Below, piece by piece: positions 1 to 6,400 of a stretch of 12,683 nucleotides of DNA. Under the pieces are notes generated by a model. It worked only from the letters and a program-made list of their open reading frames with translations. It was not told where the DNA came from and ran no database searches. This stretch comes from Planctomycetota bacterium (GTDB lineage Bacteria; Planctomycetota; Phycisphaerae; Sedimentisphaerales; Anaerohalosphaeraceae): the NCBI GenBank assembly GCA_030637065.1, contig DAOVVQ010000085.1, positions 1-12,683 on the forward strand. Reading direction: 5' to 3'. Every line of letters begins with the position of its first letter. The first letter of the stretch is position 1. A program made the translations under genes and the position numbers.

Positions 1-34
1 AATTCTCTGCTTCTTTGCTTCTCTCAAGCCCGAA

Positions 35-1084
35 TCACTCATCATACATATACCCCCGACGATCCGCATCCCGCTTCATATACTCCAGCAGGATCGGGTA
101 ATGAATCACAGGCTCGATCCTCTTCGACCCGGCTGCCATGAAAATATGCCCCTGCTCCAGCACGTTCGGCCTGATCTCGTGCCGCATCGAAAAACCATAA
201 CCCTCCAAAACATCAAGCGTAGGAACCTCGATCGCTAACGGCTCACCGTCGCACGCCGCAATACCCGGCACCAGCGTCGGCGTCACCGTACCGTCAAGCC
301 CGATATCAAAATTCCTCATCCTCGTATCCGGCACAAAATTGCCCGTATACCAGTCTCCGCGAACCTTATCCGAGGCATAAACAGCCGTAGCCCGCGGCTG
401 AACCTGCAATTCCCTGAGCTGCCTGTCGATCGCAATCGTCATAGCCTCGTCGAAACTGCGGCTGGTATCCTTAACCGCCTCGACGCCAAGCCTCGTCCCG
501 ATCACATTCGAATAGATATCCTCCCACGAAAAAGCCGAATTAAACTCAGGCTCGAACGCGACAAAGTGAACGCCGAACCACGTAAGCACCTCATGCCAGA
601 TCGTCGCATTGTACGAAAGATAGGCCGCCGTCGGCAGCGATATCTCCTCGATAACCCCCTCTTTATCCACGACACCACCCCAGCCGACCGGATACGTAAA
701 CGCGATCTTGTGCGAAGAAAGCTCGCCGCTAACACTAAACGAAAAACCCTTCGCCCCACTCGACAACGCCCGACGAACCTTACCGGCAAGATACCGCGTC
801 AGATCCGCATTCCCCCGAACATGATCAAGATCGATATGCCCCGCCCTGCACGTATAAACAATCCCGCCAACCTCAAAAGGATTGAAACCGGAAGAATGCC
901 GCCCCAGCCGATCGGGGTCGGAAAACTTAACACCAAACGTAGCAGTAGGCAAATAACCAACCCGAGCACGAGCGCCACCACCCAAACCACAACCAGACAA
1001 CAACAACAAAATTAAAGGGGTCAGACACCTTTTTACGAAATTAAAGGTACCAGGTACCTTTTCCGCCCACACTCTCTCTACCAT
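35..1084 (-). CDS. DUF4056-like lipoprotein, paralogue A
   Basis: A 349-residue predicted lipoprotein with a hydrophobic stretch and lipobox (LLSGC, Cys32), so probably membrane-anchored in the periplasm. I recognise it only as resembling the DUF4056 family of putative lipoproteins, which has no established function. Visible conserved blocks shared with the next gene are YTCRAGHIDLDHVR (about 77-90), IWHE-LTW (about 162-169), FSWEDIYSN and RGDWYTG...RNFDIGLDG. The His/Asp-rich HIDLDH and the WHE motif could form a metal or catalytic site; that is inference. The ATG start is supported by GAGG (1090-1093) five bases upstream. It lies 82 bp downstream of paralogue B on the same strand, so co-transcription is plausible. 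Codons about 8-25 are made of a palindromic repeat (separate entry), so the signal peptide is partly repeat-derived. Confidence 0.8.
   Translation of the reverse strand: MVERVWAEKVPGTFNFVKRCLTPLILLLLSGCGLGGGARARVGYLPTATFGVKFSDPDRLGRHSSGFNPFEVGGIVYTCRAGHIDLDHVRGNADLTRYLAGKVRRALSSGAKGFSFSVSGELSSHKIAFTYPVGWGGVVDKEGVIEEISLPTAAYLSYNATIWHEVLTWFGVHFVAFEPEFNSAFSWEDIYSNVIGTRLGVEAVKDTSRSFDEAMTIAIDRQLRELQVQPRATAVYASDKVRGDWYTGNFVPDTRMRNFDIGLDGTVTPTLVPGIAACDGEPLAIEVPTLDVLEGYGFSMRHEIRPNVLEQGHIFMAAGSKRIEPVIHYPILLEYMKRDADRRGYMYDE
1011..1062. repeat. Tandem pair of short palindromic (REP-like) units inside a CDS
   Basis: Two adjacent units share the frame AAATTAAAGG...ACCTTTT. The first has the core GGGGTCAGACACC (1017-1029), the second the core GGTACCAGGTACC (1046-1058), a near-perfect palindrome. 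Short palindromes of this style are widespread in bacteria and are often mobilised by REP-associated tyrosine transposases; none is encoded here. The pair lies inside the N-terminal coding part of the lipoprotein gene at 35-1084. Confidence 0.65.
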
Positions 1085-1166
1085 TTTAACCTCAACATCG
1101 TAATTTTGTTTTGTATTTTCGTAATTAGCATTTAGATATTAGAATTTTGAATTTCGCTTCCAACCA

Positions 1167-2201
1167 TCACCCCCCATCACCCTCGATCCGTGCCAATATC
1201 TTCGGAAAATGAACATCAGGCCGCAACCGAACACCAGCCTCCTTCACCCCAGCCGTACGATATATACTGCCCTTCTGAAGTGTCAAAGGCTCGATCTCAA
1301 CTTCCATCCCGAACCCGTACCGCCAAAACAATTCAAGACTCGGCACAGGACAAGGCTCCGGCTCCGAATCCGCACAAACCCCCACCCCCTCGACCAGAAC
1401 CGGCGTAATGTAACCGTCATCAAGACCGACATCGAAGTTACGCTTCTTCATATCAACCAAAAAATACAACCCACCCGTATACCATTTACCCTTGATCTGC
1501 CTCGCCGTCCGCCGACTCACCTTCGCCGACTGAACCTCGATCGCATCGAGCCTCTCATCGATAAGCCGCGTCATCACCTCGTCGAACCGCCCCCCATTAC
1601 CCGCCAGCGCCTCAACCGCAAGATGAGTACCCAACAGATCCGAATAACTGTCCTCCCACGAAAACGAAGAAATATTCTCGGGGAAAATGCCCACAGACGA
1701 AAAGCCGTACCACGTCAAGATCTCATGCCAGATCAAACTCGTATGAGCAAAATACTGACCAAGACAGATCGACACCTCATCGGCGATCGCAAACCTCTGA
1801 CCCTCCGACATCCCATCCCAATTCTCAGGATACGAGATCTTCACCCAATACCGAGACGGCTCGATCACACGAAACGAAAAAACCTCCTCTTTAGCCATCA
1901 ACTTCTCATAACTAACCCCCGCCAGATACGCCGTCCGATCCGCCGCCTCACGCACATGCCCGATATCGATGAACCCCCCCCTGCAAGTATAAACCATCCC
2001 GTTCTTTTCCCCAAACCCAGCCGAATATCGATGCCTCCCAAGATCCTCCGGCTCAAGAAACGTCATCCCAACCGGCGAACCAAAAAACTCCCCAACACGC
2101 TGACGAGGCTCAGAGCCCACCTGACAGCCGCAAACCACCGCCAAAGCGGACAACACGGCCCACAAACGCCCCAAACTCTTCACAATTGCACCAATATCCA
2201 T
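1167..2201 (-). CDS. DUF4056-like lipoprotein, paralogue B
   Basis: A 344-residue paralogue of the gene at 35-1084, with the same block order: YTCRGGFIDIGHVR (about 71-84), LIWHEILTWYG (about 156-166), SSFSWEDSYSDLLGTHLAVEA, and KGKWYTG...RNFDVGLDD. The N-terminus has a signal peptide ending in VVCGC (Cys26), consistent with a lipoprotein. The ATG at 2201 was chosen because it starts immediately before the signal peptide. A TTG at 2222 is in frame, but the AAGGA upstream touches it directly, leaving no spacing. Compared with paralogue A, the HIDLDH motif reads FIDIGH, so one His and one Asp of the putative site are lost. It resembles DUF4056 (family recognition moderate); function unknown. 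It would be the first gene of a two-gene unit with paralogue A. Confidence 0.82.
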   Translation of the reverse strand: MDIGAIVKSLGRLWAVLSALAVVCGCQVGSEPRQRVGEFFGSPVGMTFLEPEDLGRHRYSAGFGEKNGMVYTCRGGFIDIGHVREAADRTAYLAGVSYEKLMAKEEVFSFRVIEPSRYWVKISYPENWDGMSEGQRFAIADEVSICLGQYFAHTSLIWHEILTWYGFSSVGIFPENISSFSWEDSYSDLLGTHLAVEALAGNGGRFDEVMTRLIDERLDAIEVQSAKVSRRTARQIKGKWYTGGLYFLVDMKKRNFDVGLDDGYITPVLVEGVGVCADSEPEPCPVPSLELFWRYGFGMEVEIEPLTLQKGSIYRTAGVKEAGVRLRPDVHFPKILARIEGDGG

Positions 2202-2264
2202 TGCCCAATACCCGCACAACAATCCTTACACCAAAATAATCTACGACACTGAGCCAAATAAATA

Positions 2265-2283
2265 AATCAGGTTTTTCCTGATT
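2265..2283. other. Short perfect hairpin upstream of paralogue B
   Basis: AATCAGG-TTTTT-CCTGATT forms a 7-bp stem with a 5-base loop, 64 bases upstream of the start of the minus-strand lipoprotein gene. It could be an operator-like site or a leader hairpin. There is no adjacent U-tract on either strand beyond the loop itself, so it does not look like an intrinsic terminator. Confidence 0.35.
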
Positions 2284-2369
2284 CTCACAACAAAACACCT
2301 GCATTAAGTGCCTTGCAAGGGCCTTTCCAAATATTTTCTCGCACCCAACCCGAAACATCCGCCCGAAAT

Positions 2370-2398
2370 TTGCAACAAAAACCCTTATTTGCTATAAT
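2370..2398 (+). promoter_or_regulatory. Sigma70-type promoter with extended -10
   Basis: TTGCAA (2370-2375), a 17-base spacer and TATAAT (2393-2398), with TGC directly before the -10 box, giving an extended -10. Transcription would start near 2405 and run rightward into the gene-free hairpin region and the hydrolase gene at 2723. Confidence 0.6.
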
Positions 2399-2404
2399 CC
2401 CCAT

Positions 2405-2611
2405 TGTCGCTTACCCGGGGGAAAACAGCCTATTGATCAAGTTCGCCATCCGTTTACTTCGGTTTGCTCGACGCCAGGTTCGCCCAAGCCGCTTCCCTGG
2501 CAGCGATTGTCACCTGGAAACATCTTTTGGGGGTGCAGGGTAAATTCACTAAAGATTTATGAGCCACAGTGCCGTTGTTAAACATAGGGAAACAACGGCA
2601 ACCGACAGGGT
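2405..2611 (+). other. Structured leader or unrecognised small RNA candidate
   Basis: This stretch follows a good promoter and has no convincing reading frame. It holds GCCAGG (2473-2478) pairing with CCTGGC (2496-2501), and a strong 10-bp hairpin TGCCGTTGTT (2570-2579) / AACAACGGCA (2591-2600) with an 11-base loop. A possible terminal pairing joins TTACCC near 2411 to GGGTAA near 2540. No U-tract follows the last hairpin. I compared it from memory with 6S, 4.5S/SRP, RNase P and tmRNA landmarks and did not see them. It may simply be the roughly 300-base leader of the hydrolase gene. Confidence 0.3.
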
Positions 2612-2675
2612 GTTCTGCCAACCTGTCTCACCGTAGCCTTGGCGAAGGTGGAAAGGCAGGTTGTAGATGTACCCG
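2612..2675 (+). repeat. 64-bp inverted repeat, left arm
   Basis: Aligned by eye with the reverse complement of 3716-3779, it matches at 61 of 64 positions, and weaker similarity continues about 9 bases further inward. The unit is itself an imperfect palindrome containing CCTTGGCGAAGG. It contains a TTG (2639) that opens a spurious upstream extension (AKVERQV...) of the hydrolase reading frame. Confidence 0.85.
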
Positions 2676-2722
2676 CTTTTGCGGACAAAACAGAAACAGT
2701 ATTCTTACAAAGGACTGGCTAT

Positions 2723-3688
2723 ATGAACCACATTAAAACCTGGGGAGGGTGTTTTGTACTGGCGCTGTCGGCGATCATCTCCGGCTGCACCGAAGAGCAG
2801 ACCATTTCCCGACGTATGCAATTCCAACCCGCCCAAAACGCCGCCATCACCGCAATGACATTCAACATCCGCGTCGACACCATCCTCGACATAGGCAACG
2901 GCTGGAGCAAACGCAAACAGCTCGCAATCGACACCATCGCAGCCAACGCCGCCGATGTCGTCGGCCTCCAGGAAGCCCTCGACAAACAGGTCCGCAGCAT
3001 CCGCCAGGCCCTCCCGCAATACAGCGTCTACTCAGCCGGCAGATCCGATGGCAGACAAAAAGGCGAAAGCTGCGCGATCCTCTACCGAAAAGACCGCTTT
3101 GCCCTCGACGATTCCGGCACATTCTGGTTCTCGAAAAACCCATCCAAACCCGGCTCAAAAAGTTGGGGCGCAATGTGCCCAAGGATCTGTAGCTGGGTCC
3201 ACCTCCGCAACATCGCCACCGGCAAACGCTTCTACGTCTACAACGTCCACCTCGACAACCTCTCGCAAAGCTCACGCAAAAACAGCACCGAGATCCTCGC
3301 AAGACACATAGCCGCCCGCCGAACGCTCGACCCATTCTTCGTAATGGGCGACTTCAACATGGAACTGGACAACCCAGCCATGCGATACCTACAGAAAATC
3401 GGCTGCGACACCCCCTACCCAAGAATGACAGACGCCTGGAACTCCCTATACCCCAGCCGAAAAACACCCGGAACACGACACGGCTTCTCAGGCAGCACAT
3501 CAGGACCAAGAATAGACCACATACCAGTCAGCGAAGGAATAAGAACCCTCGCCGTAAAAACAGACACAACAAACAAAAACGGAAAATACCCATCAGACCA
3601 CTTCCCAGTAATAGCAAAATTCCTGCTACCGGAAGCAGCAAAACTAACAGCAAAAAACACCAAAACAAAATCAACACCAAAACTATAA
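2723..3688 (+). CDS. Endonuclease/exonuclease/phosphatase-family lipoprotein
   Basis: A 321-residue exported hydrolase. The signal peptide ends in the lipobox IISGC (Cys22). The EEP fold motifs are in the expected order: TFNIR (about 46-50), LQEA with the metal-binding Glu (about 84), YNVHLDN (about 173-179), GDFNME (about 209-214), RIDHI (about 263-267) and SDHFPV (about 291-296). Relatives act on phosphodiester or phosphomonoester bonds in DNA, RNA, inositol phosphates or sphingomyelin; the substrate here cannot be assigned. The ATG at 2723 has AAAGGA eight bases upstream; the longer TTG start at 2639 lies in a repeat and is rejected. The last ~30 residues are a Lys/Thr/Ala-rich tail encoded by very A-rich DNA. 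Although on the plus strand, its base skew (C over G, A over T) matches the left-hand minus-strand genes and not the plus-strand genes to its right. Confidence 0.88.
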   Translation: MNHIKTWGGCFVLALSAIISGCTEEQTISRRMQFQPAQNAAITAMTFNIRVDTILDIGNGWSKRKQLAIDTIAANAADVVGLQEALDKQVRSIRQALPQYSVYSAGRSDGRQKGESCAILYRKDRFALDDSGTFWFSKNPSKPGSKSWGAMCPRICSWVHLRNIATGKRFYVYNVHLDNLSQSSRKNSTEILARHIAARRTLDPFFVMGDFNMELDNPAMRYLQKIGCDTPYPRMTDAWNSLYPSRKTPGTRHGFSGSTSGPRIDHIPVSEGIRTLAVKTDTTNKNGKYPSDHFPVIAKFLLPEAAKLTAKNTKTKSTPKL

Positions 3689-3715
3689 ACCCAAGCTAAA
3701 AAACAGCAGCAAAAA

Positions 3716-3779
3716 CGGGTACAGGTACAACCTGCCTTTCCACCTTCGCCAAGGCTACGGCGAGACAGGTTGGCAGAAC
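3716..3779 (-). repeat. 64-bp inverted repeat, right arm
   Basis: Reverse-complement partner of 2612-2675 (61/64 by eye). The two arms enclose the EEP hydrolase gene with about 1.04 kb between them. No transposase or target-site duplication was noticed, so this is not a recognisable insertion sequence. A T-rich tract (3787-3830) follows and could help terminate transcription of the hydrolase gene. Confidence 0.85.
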
Positions 3780-3831
3780 GGTACCAGTTTTCGTTTTTGC
3801 TTCCTGGTTTTGTTTTGCTTTATGTTTTGGC

Positions 3832-3860
3832 TTGACTGTCGCCGATTGTGCTGTTAGATT
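3832..3860 (+). promoter_or_regulatory. Probable coaE promoter
   Basis: TTGACT (3832-3837), a 17-base spacer and TAGATT (3855-3860), preceded by TGT (an extended -10). The -10 box abuts the first in-frame ATG at 3861, so transcription would start near 3867. That argues for a downstream translation start for coaE. Confidence 0.5.
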
Positions 3861-3875
3861 ATGGCAGGGGTTGGC

Positions 3876-4487
3876 ATGATTGGCGAAAAGATGATTATTG
3901 GTATACTTGGGGGCATAAGTTCCGGCAAGAGCACGGTTGCGGCGGAGTTTGAGCGATTGGGCTGCGGGCTGGTCGACGCTGACCGTATCGTTCATGAGCT
4001 GCTCGATACCGATGCCGTCAAGCAGCAGATAACAGCCGCATTCGGGCAAGATGTCCTGGGTGGCGATGGCCGGATAGATCGTAGCGAGCTGGCTGAGATG
4101 GTATTTGCGAGCAGTGAAGGGGTCGAAAAGTGCAATGCGATAATTCATCCGTTGGTGTTTGCCCGCTGTGAGGAGTTGATATCGGACTTTAATGAGTGTC
4201 AAGAGGTGAAAGCGGTGGTTCTTGATATGCCTCTTTTGGCTGAGGTTGGGTGGTCCGAGAGGTGCGATAAACTGGTTTTTGTGGACTGTAAGGCGGAAAT
4301 TAGGGCCCATCGGGGGGCAAAAAAGGGGGCTGGGAGCAAAAATAAGCTAAAAAAACGAGAAAATTTTCAAATTTCGCTGGACAGGAAGGGGAAAATAGCG
4401 GATTATACAATTAACAACAATTCTGACTTCCCGGCGGTGGCTGGGCAAGTCGGTCGAATCTTTTCAATTATAATTAATAATGTGTAA
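3876..4487 (+). CDS. coaE: Dephospho-CoA kinase
   Basis: A 203-residue cytosolic P-loop kinase that phosphorylates the 3'-hydroxyl of the dephospho-CoA ribose, the last step of coenzyme A synthesis. Visible features are the Walker A motif GGISSGKST near the N-terminus, VDADRIVHELL just after it (substrate/Mg region), GRIDRSELAEMVF, IIHPLV and DMPLLAEVGW, followed by VDC and a basic lid region ending in ADYTINNNS. Family length is normally about 195-210. The lid is unusually rich in Lys/Gly/Asn and A/T-rich in DNA, but keeps the overall length. Start choice: ATG 3876 has AGGGG five bases upstream. ATG 3861 overlaps the predicted -10 box. ATG 3891 (MIIGILGG) would also give a complete enzyme. 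The gene is followed by rho after 162 bp. Confidence 0.9.
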   Translation: MIGEKMIIGILGGISSGKSTVAAEFERLGCGLVDADRIVHELLDTDAVKQQITAAFGQDVLGGDGRIDRSELAEMVFASSEGVEKCNAIIHPLVFARCEELISDFNECQEVKAVVLDMPLLAEVGWSERCDKLVFVDCKAEIRAHRGAKKGAGSKNKLKKRENFQISLDRKGKIADYTINNNSDFPAVAGQVGRIFSIIINNV

Positions 4488-4489
4488 CA

Positions 4490-4516
4490 CTGAGATGGTG
4501 GGGTACTGCATCTCAG
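4490..4516 (+). promoter_or_regulatory. Hairpin in the coaE-rho intergenic leader
   Basis: CTGAGATG (4490-4497) pairs perfectly with CATCTCAG (4509-4516) around an 11-base loop, three bases after the coaE stop. No U-tract follows, so it is not a standard intrinsic terminator. A TATAAT at 4469-4474 lacks a good -35 box, so the rho promoter stays uncertain. The roughly 150-base rho leader also holds a smaller GCCGG/CCGGC hairpin (4615-4628). Rho genes are known to autoregulate in their leaders in some bacteria; a role here is inference. Confidence 0.4.
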
Positions 4517-4649
4517 GATGTCAATTTAGATAAAACGGTTTACTACCAGAGGACAATTCTTTAACTCCCACGGCAGTTATAAGAGCGGTGGGGTCAAACG
4601 ATGTTTTCCAATCAGCCGGAGGCCCGGCGGGAAAGAAAAAGGAGTAGTT

Positions 4650-6155
4650 ATGGCTAAGACAGCTACGAAAGACGGCGAAGAAAAGAAGACGAAGAAACGT
4701 GCTAAAAAGACCAGCACCAAGGCTGAGAAGGCCGAGAAGGCCGAAAAGGCCGAAAAGGCTGAGAAGGTCGAAAAGGAAGAGGTCAGCGGTGCAGCGGCTA
4801 AAGATGCAGCGGCCAGTGGCAAGGCAAAGGGCAAGAGCAAGAAGCAGCTGGAGGAAGAGTCCATCCATGCCAAGTACGAGCGGATCAAGAAGGGCGATCT
4901 GCATCTGAAGGACCTGCAGAACCTCGAGGCCGGTGAGCTGCATAAGCTGGCCAAGAAGGAAGGCATTCAGGACTACATGGGTCTGTCGAAGCAGGAGCTG
5001 ATCTTTAAGATACTCAAAGAGCGGATCCAGCAGAATGGCCTGATGTATGGCGATGGCGTGCTTGAGGTTTTGCCTGACGGGTTCGGTTTTTTGCGGAGCC
5101 CGAATTACAATTATCTCTCTTCGCCGGATGATGTTTATGTTTCGCCGTCTCAGATCCGTCGGTTCGGATTGCGGAGCGGTAACAGTATATCGGGCCAGAT
5201 CCGTCCCCCGAAGGAGAGCGAGAAGTATTTCGCACTGCTTCGTGTAGAGGCGATCAACTATCAGGAGCCGGATAATCTTTCGGAGAAGGTTGTGTTTCGC
5301 GATCTTACTCCGCTTCACGCCGAAGAGCGGCTTATTCTGGAGACGACTCCCGAGGAATTAAGTACGCGTGTGATCGACCTGGTTACGCCTGTCGGCAAGG
5401 GCCAGCGTGGTTTGATCGTTGCTCCCCCGCGGACGGGTAAGACGGTTCTTTTGCAGAAGATCGCCAATGCGATAAGCATCAACCATCCCGAGGTCAAGAT
5501 GATCGTGCTGCTGATCGACGAGAGGCCCGAGGAAGTGACGGATATGGAGCGCAAGACCTCTGACGATGTCGAGGTTATCAGTTCGACGTTTGACGAGCCG
5601 TCTTCGCGTCATTGCCAGGTTGCCGAGATGGTGGTCGAAAAGGCCAAGCGGATGGTCGAGTATGGCGAGGATGTTGTGATCCTGCTCGATTCGATCACGC
5701 GGCTGGCCCGGGCATATAATACCGAGATGCCGCATTCCGGCAAGATCCTTACCGGTGGTGTCGACGCCAATGCGATGCAGATGCCCAAGCGGTTCTTCGG
5801 TGCTGCCAGGAATATCGAGCATGGCGGATCGCTTACGATCCTGGCCACAGCGCTCGTCGATACCGGCTCGAAGATGGATGAGGTTATCTTCGAGGAGTTC
5901 AAGGCGACGGGTAATATGGAGCTTCACCTCGACCGTAAGCTCGTCGAGCGAAGGACGTATCCGGCGATCGATATCAGCAAGAGTGGCACGCGAAGAGAGG
6001 AACTGCTGCTCGATGCCAAGGAACTGGAACTGACGTATCGCCTGCGGAAGGTGCTCAGCGAGATGAATATGGTCGAGTCGGTCGAACTCTTAAAGAATCG
6101 CCTGTCCAAGTGCCGCTCGAACGCCGAGTTCCTGATGACGTTGAGTATGGATTAG
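4650..6155 (+). CDS. rho: Transcription termination factor Rho
   Basis: A 501-residue hexameric RNA helicase that ends transcription by translocating on RNA with ATP hydrolysis. The first ~80 residues are a Lys/Glu/Ala-rich extension (six KAE-type repeats, about 25-42) absent from the roughly 420-residue E. coli type. Then come the Rho N-terminal helical domain (LHLKDLQNLEAGELHKLAKKEGI, about 84-106), the cold-shock-like RNA-binding domain with DGFGFLRSPNYNY (143-155), Walker A APPRTGKT (258-265), Walker B VVILLDSIT (342-350), and the secondary RNA-binding loops TGGVDANAMQMPKRFFGAAR (368-387) with DTGSKMDEVIFEEFKATGN. Walker A has R-T where E. coli has K-A. GGAG (4641-4644) lies five bases before the ATG. 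The charged extension may add RNA binding or promote assembly; that is inference. Confidence 0.98.
   Translation: MAKTATKDGEEKKTKKRAKKTSTKAEKAEKAEKAEKAEKVEKEEVSGAAAKDAAASGKAKGKSKKQLEEESIHAKYERIKKGDLHLKDLQNLEAGELHKLAKKEGIQDYMGLSKQELIFKILKERIQQNGLMYGDGVLEVLPDGFGFLRSPNYNYLSSPDDVYVSPSQIRRFGLRSGNSISGQIRPPKESEKYFALLRVEAINYQEPDNLSEKVVFRDLTPLHAEERLILETTPEELSTRVIDLVTPVGKGQRGLIVAPPRTGKTVLLQKIANAISINHPEVKMIVLLIDERPEEVTDMERKTSDDVEVISSTFDEPSSRHCQVAEMVVEKAKRMVEYGEDVVILLDSITRLARAYNTEMPHSGKILTGGVDANAMQMPKRFFGAARNIEHGGSLTILATALVDTGSKMDEVIFEEFKATGNMELHLDRKLVERRTYPAIDISKSGTRREELLLDAKELELTYRLRKVLSEMNMVESVELLKNRLSKCRSNAEFLMTLSMD
4722..4775 (+). repeat. 9-bp coding minisatellite in rho
   Basis: Six tandem units of the type GCC-GAR-AAG encode a run of Ala-Glu-Lys (the last unit is Val-Glu-Lys). 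Units differ mostly at wobble positions. Because the unit is a multiple of three, copy-number changes would only lengthen or shorten the charged Rho extension. Confidence 0.85.
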
Positions 6156-6169
6156 GGGCCAAGGGGGTG

Positions 6170-6208
6170 CTGAGGGGGCTATTTGCCGCTGACCCTTCCG
6201 TCGAATCA
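6170..6208 (+). pseudogene. Remnant-like copy of valS codons
   Basis: Read in frame, this stretch gives L-R-G-L-FAADPSVES, against L-K-G-G-Y-FAADPSVKS in the ValRS N-terminus (6467-6508). The shared TTY-GCC-GCT-GAC-CCN-TCN-GTN block starts exactly 300 bases before its counterpart. Apart from Glu/Lys, the nine-codon FAADPSVxS block differs only at third positions. There is no start codon or full gene around it. It could be a relic of a partial duplication, or chance similarity. Confidence 0.4.
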
Positions 6209-6211
6209 TCC

Positions 6212-6291
6212 CGTAGGATGGGTAACTGCGTTACCCATGCTGCACGGACGGCCTTGCAGAACCGCATGGGTAACAAGTTACCCATCCTACG
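6212..6291. repeat. REPIN-like pair of inverted palindromes between rho and valS
   Basis: Two palindromic units face each other. The first begins CGTAGGATGGGTAAC (from 6212) and the second ends GTTACCCATCCTACG (to 6291). They are reverse complements of one another apart from the central loop (CTGCG against CTTG). Each unit can fold on its own (ATGGGTAA/TTACCCAT), and the pair can fold as one long hairpin, which is the organisation called REPIN. A third copy lies at 9428-9461. No matching transposase is encoded in the window. Confidence 0.8.
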
Positions 6292-6310
6292 AGGCAGGAT
6301 AAATAGCCGC

Positions 6311-6338
6311 TTTACAGGGCGGCAGAAATTGTTAGAAT
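6311..6338 (+). promoter_or_regulatory. Probable valS promoter
   Basis: TTTACA (6311-6316), a 16-base spacer and TAGAAT (6333-6338), with TGT just before the -10 box (extended -10). The predicted start, near 6345, falls at the left arm of the terminator-like hairpin at 6343-6378. Confidence 0.45.
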
Positions 6339-6342
6339 ACCA

Positions 6343-6378
6343 GGTTCCAGTGCCCAGATGTGCACTGGGACCTTTTTT
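6343..6378 (+). terminator. Intrinsic terminator or attenuator hairpin before valS
   Basis: GGTTCCAGTGC (6343-6353) pairs with GCACTGGGACC (6362-6372) over 11 base pairs, including one G-T wobble, around an 8-base loop, directly followed by six T. This is a classical intrinsic terminator and would end transcripts from rho. Its left arm overlaps the predicted valS transcription start, so it may also affect valS leader transcription. Confidence 0.7.
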
Positions 6379-6400
6379 CTGAAATTTGACAGGTGATACG

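Noticed and set aside
663..671. TTATCCACG, one mismatch from a DnaA box
   Set aside because: Single occurrence inside a coding sequence, about 3 kb from the skew switch, with no cluster. Chance is sufficient.
1209..2252. Long plus-strand open frame opposite the second lipoprotein gene
   Set aside because: Its product is Arg/Pro/His-rich low complexity and is the antisense shadow of a gene with a signal peptide and a clear paralogue.
2639..2722. TTG-started N-terminal extension of the EEP hydrolase
   Set aside because: These 28 codons lie largely within the inverted repeat and precede a proper signal peptide whose ATG (2723) has a good AAAGGA site.
2612..3779. Complete insertion sequence bounded by terminal inverted repeats
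   Set aside because: The enclosed gene is an EEP hydrolase lipoprotein, not a transposase, and no target-site duplication was seen outside the arms.
3696..4310. Minus-strand open frame across the repeat and coaE
   Set aside because: It is antisense to a clear dephospho-CoA kinase, and its end is the inverted repeat read as protein.
4521..5318. Long minus-strand open frame opposite rho, Leu-rich
   Set aside because: The Leu/Phe runs are the complement of the Lys/Glu/Ala repeats of Rho. There is no ribosome-binding site and no family resemblance.
6110..6382. 90-codon open frame after rho
   Set aside because: It overlaps the 3' end of rho and runs through the REPIN-like palindromes and the terminator. 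Only the short valS-like stretch within it is of interest.
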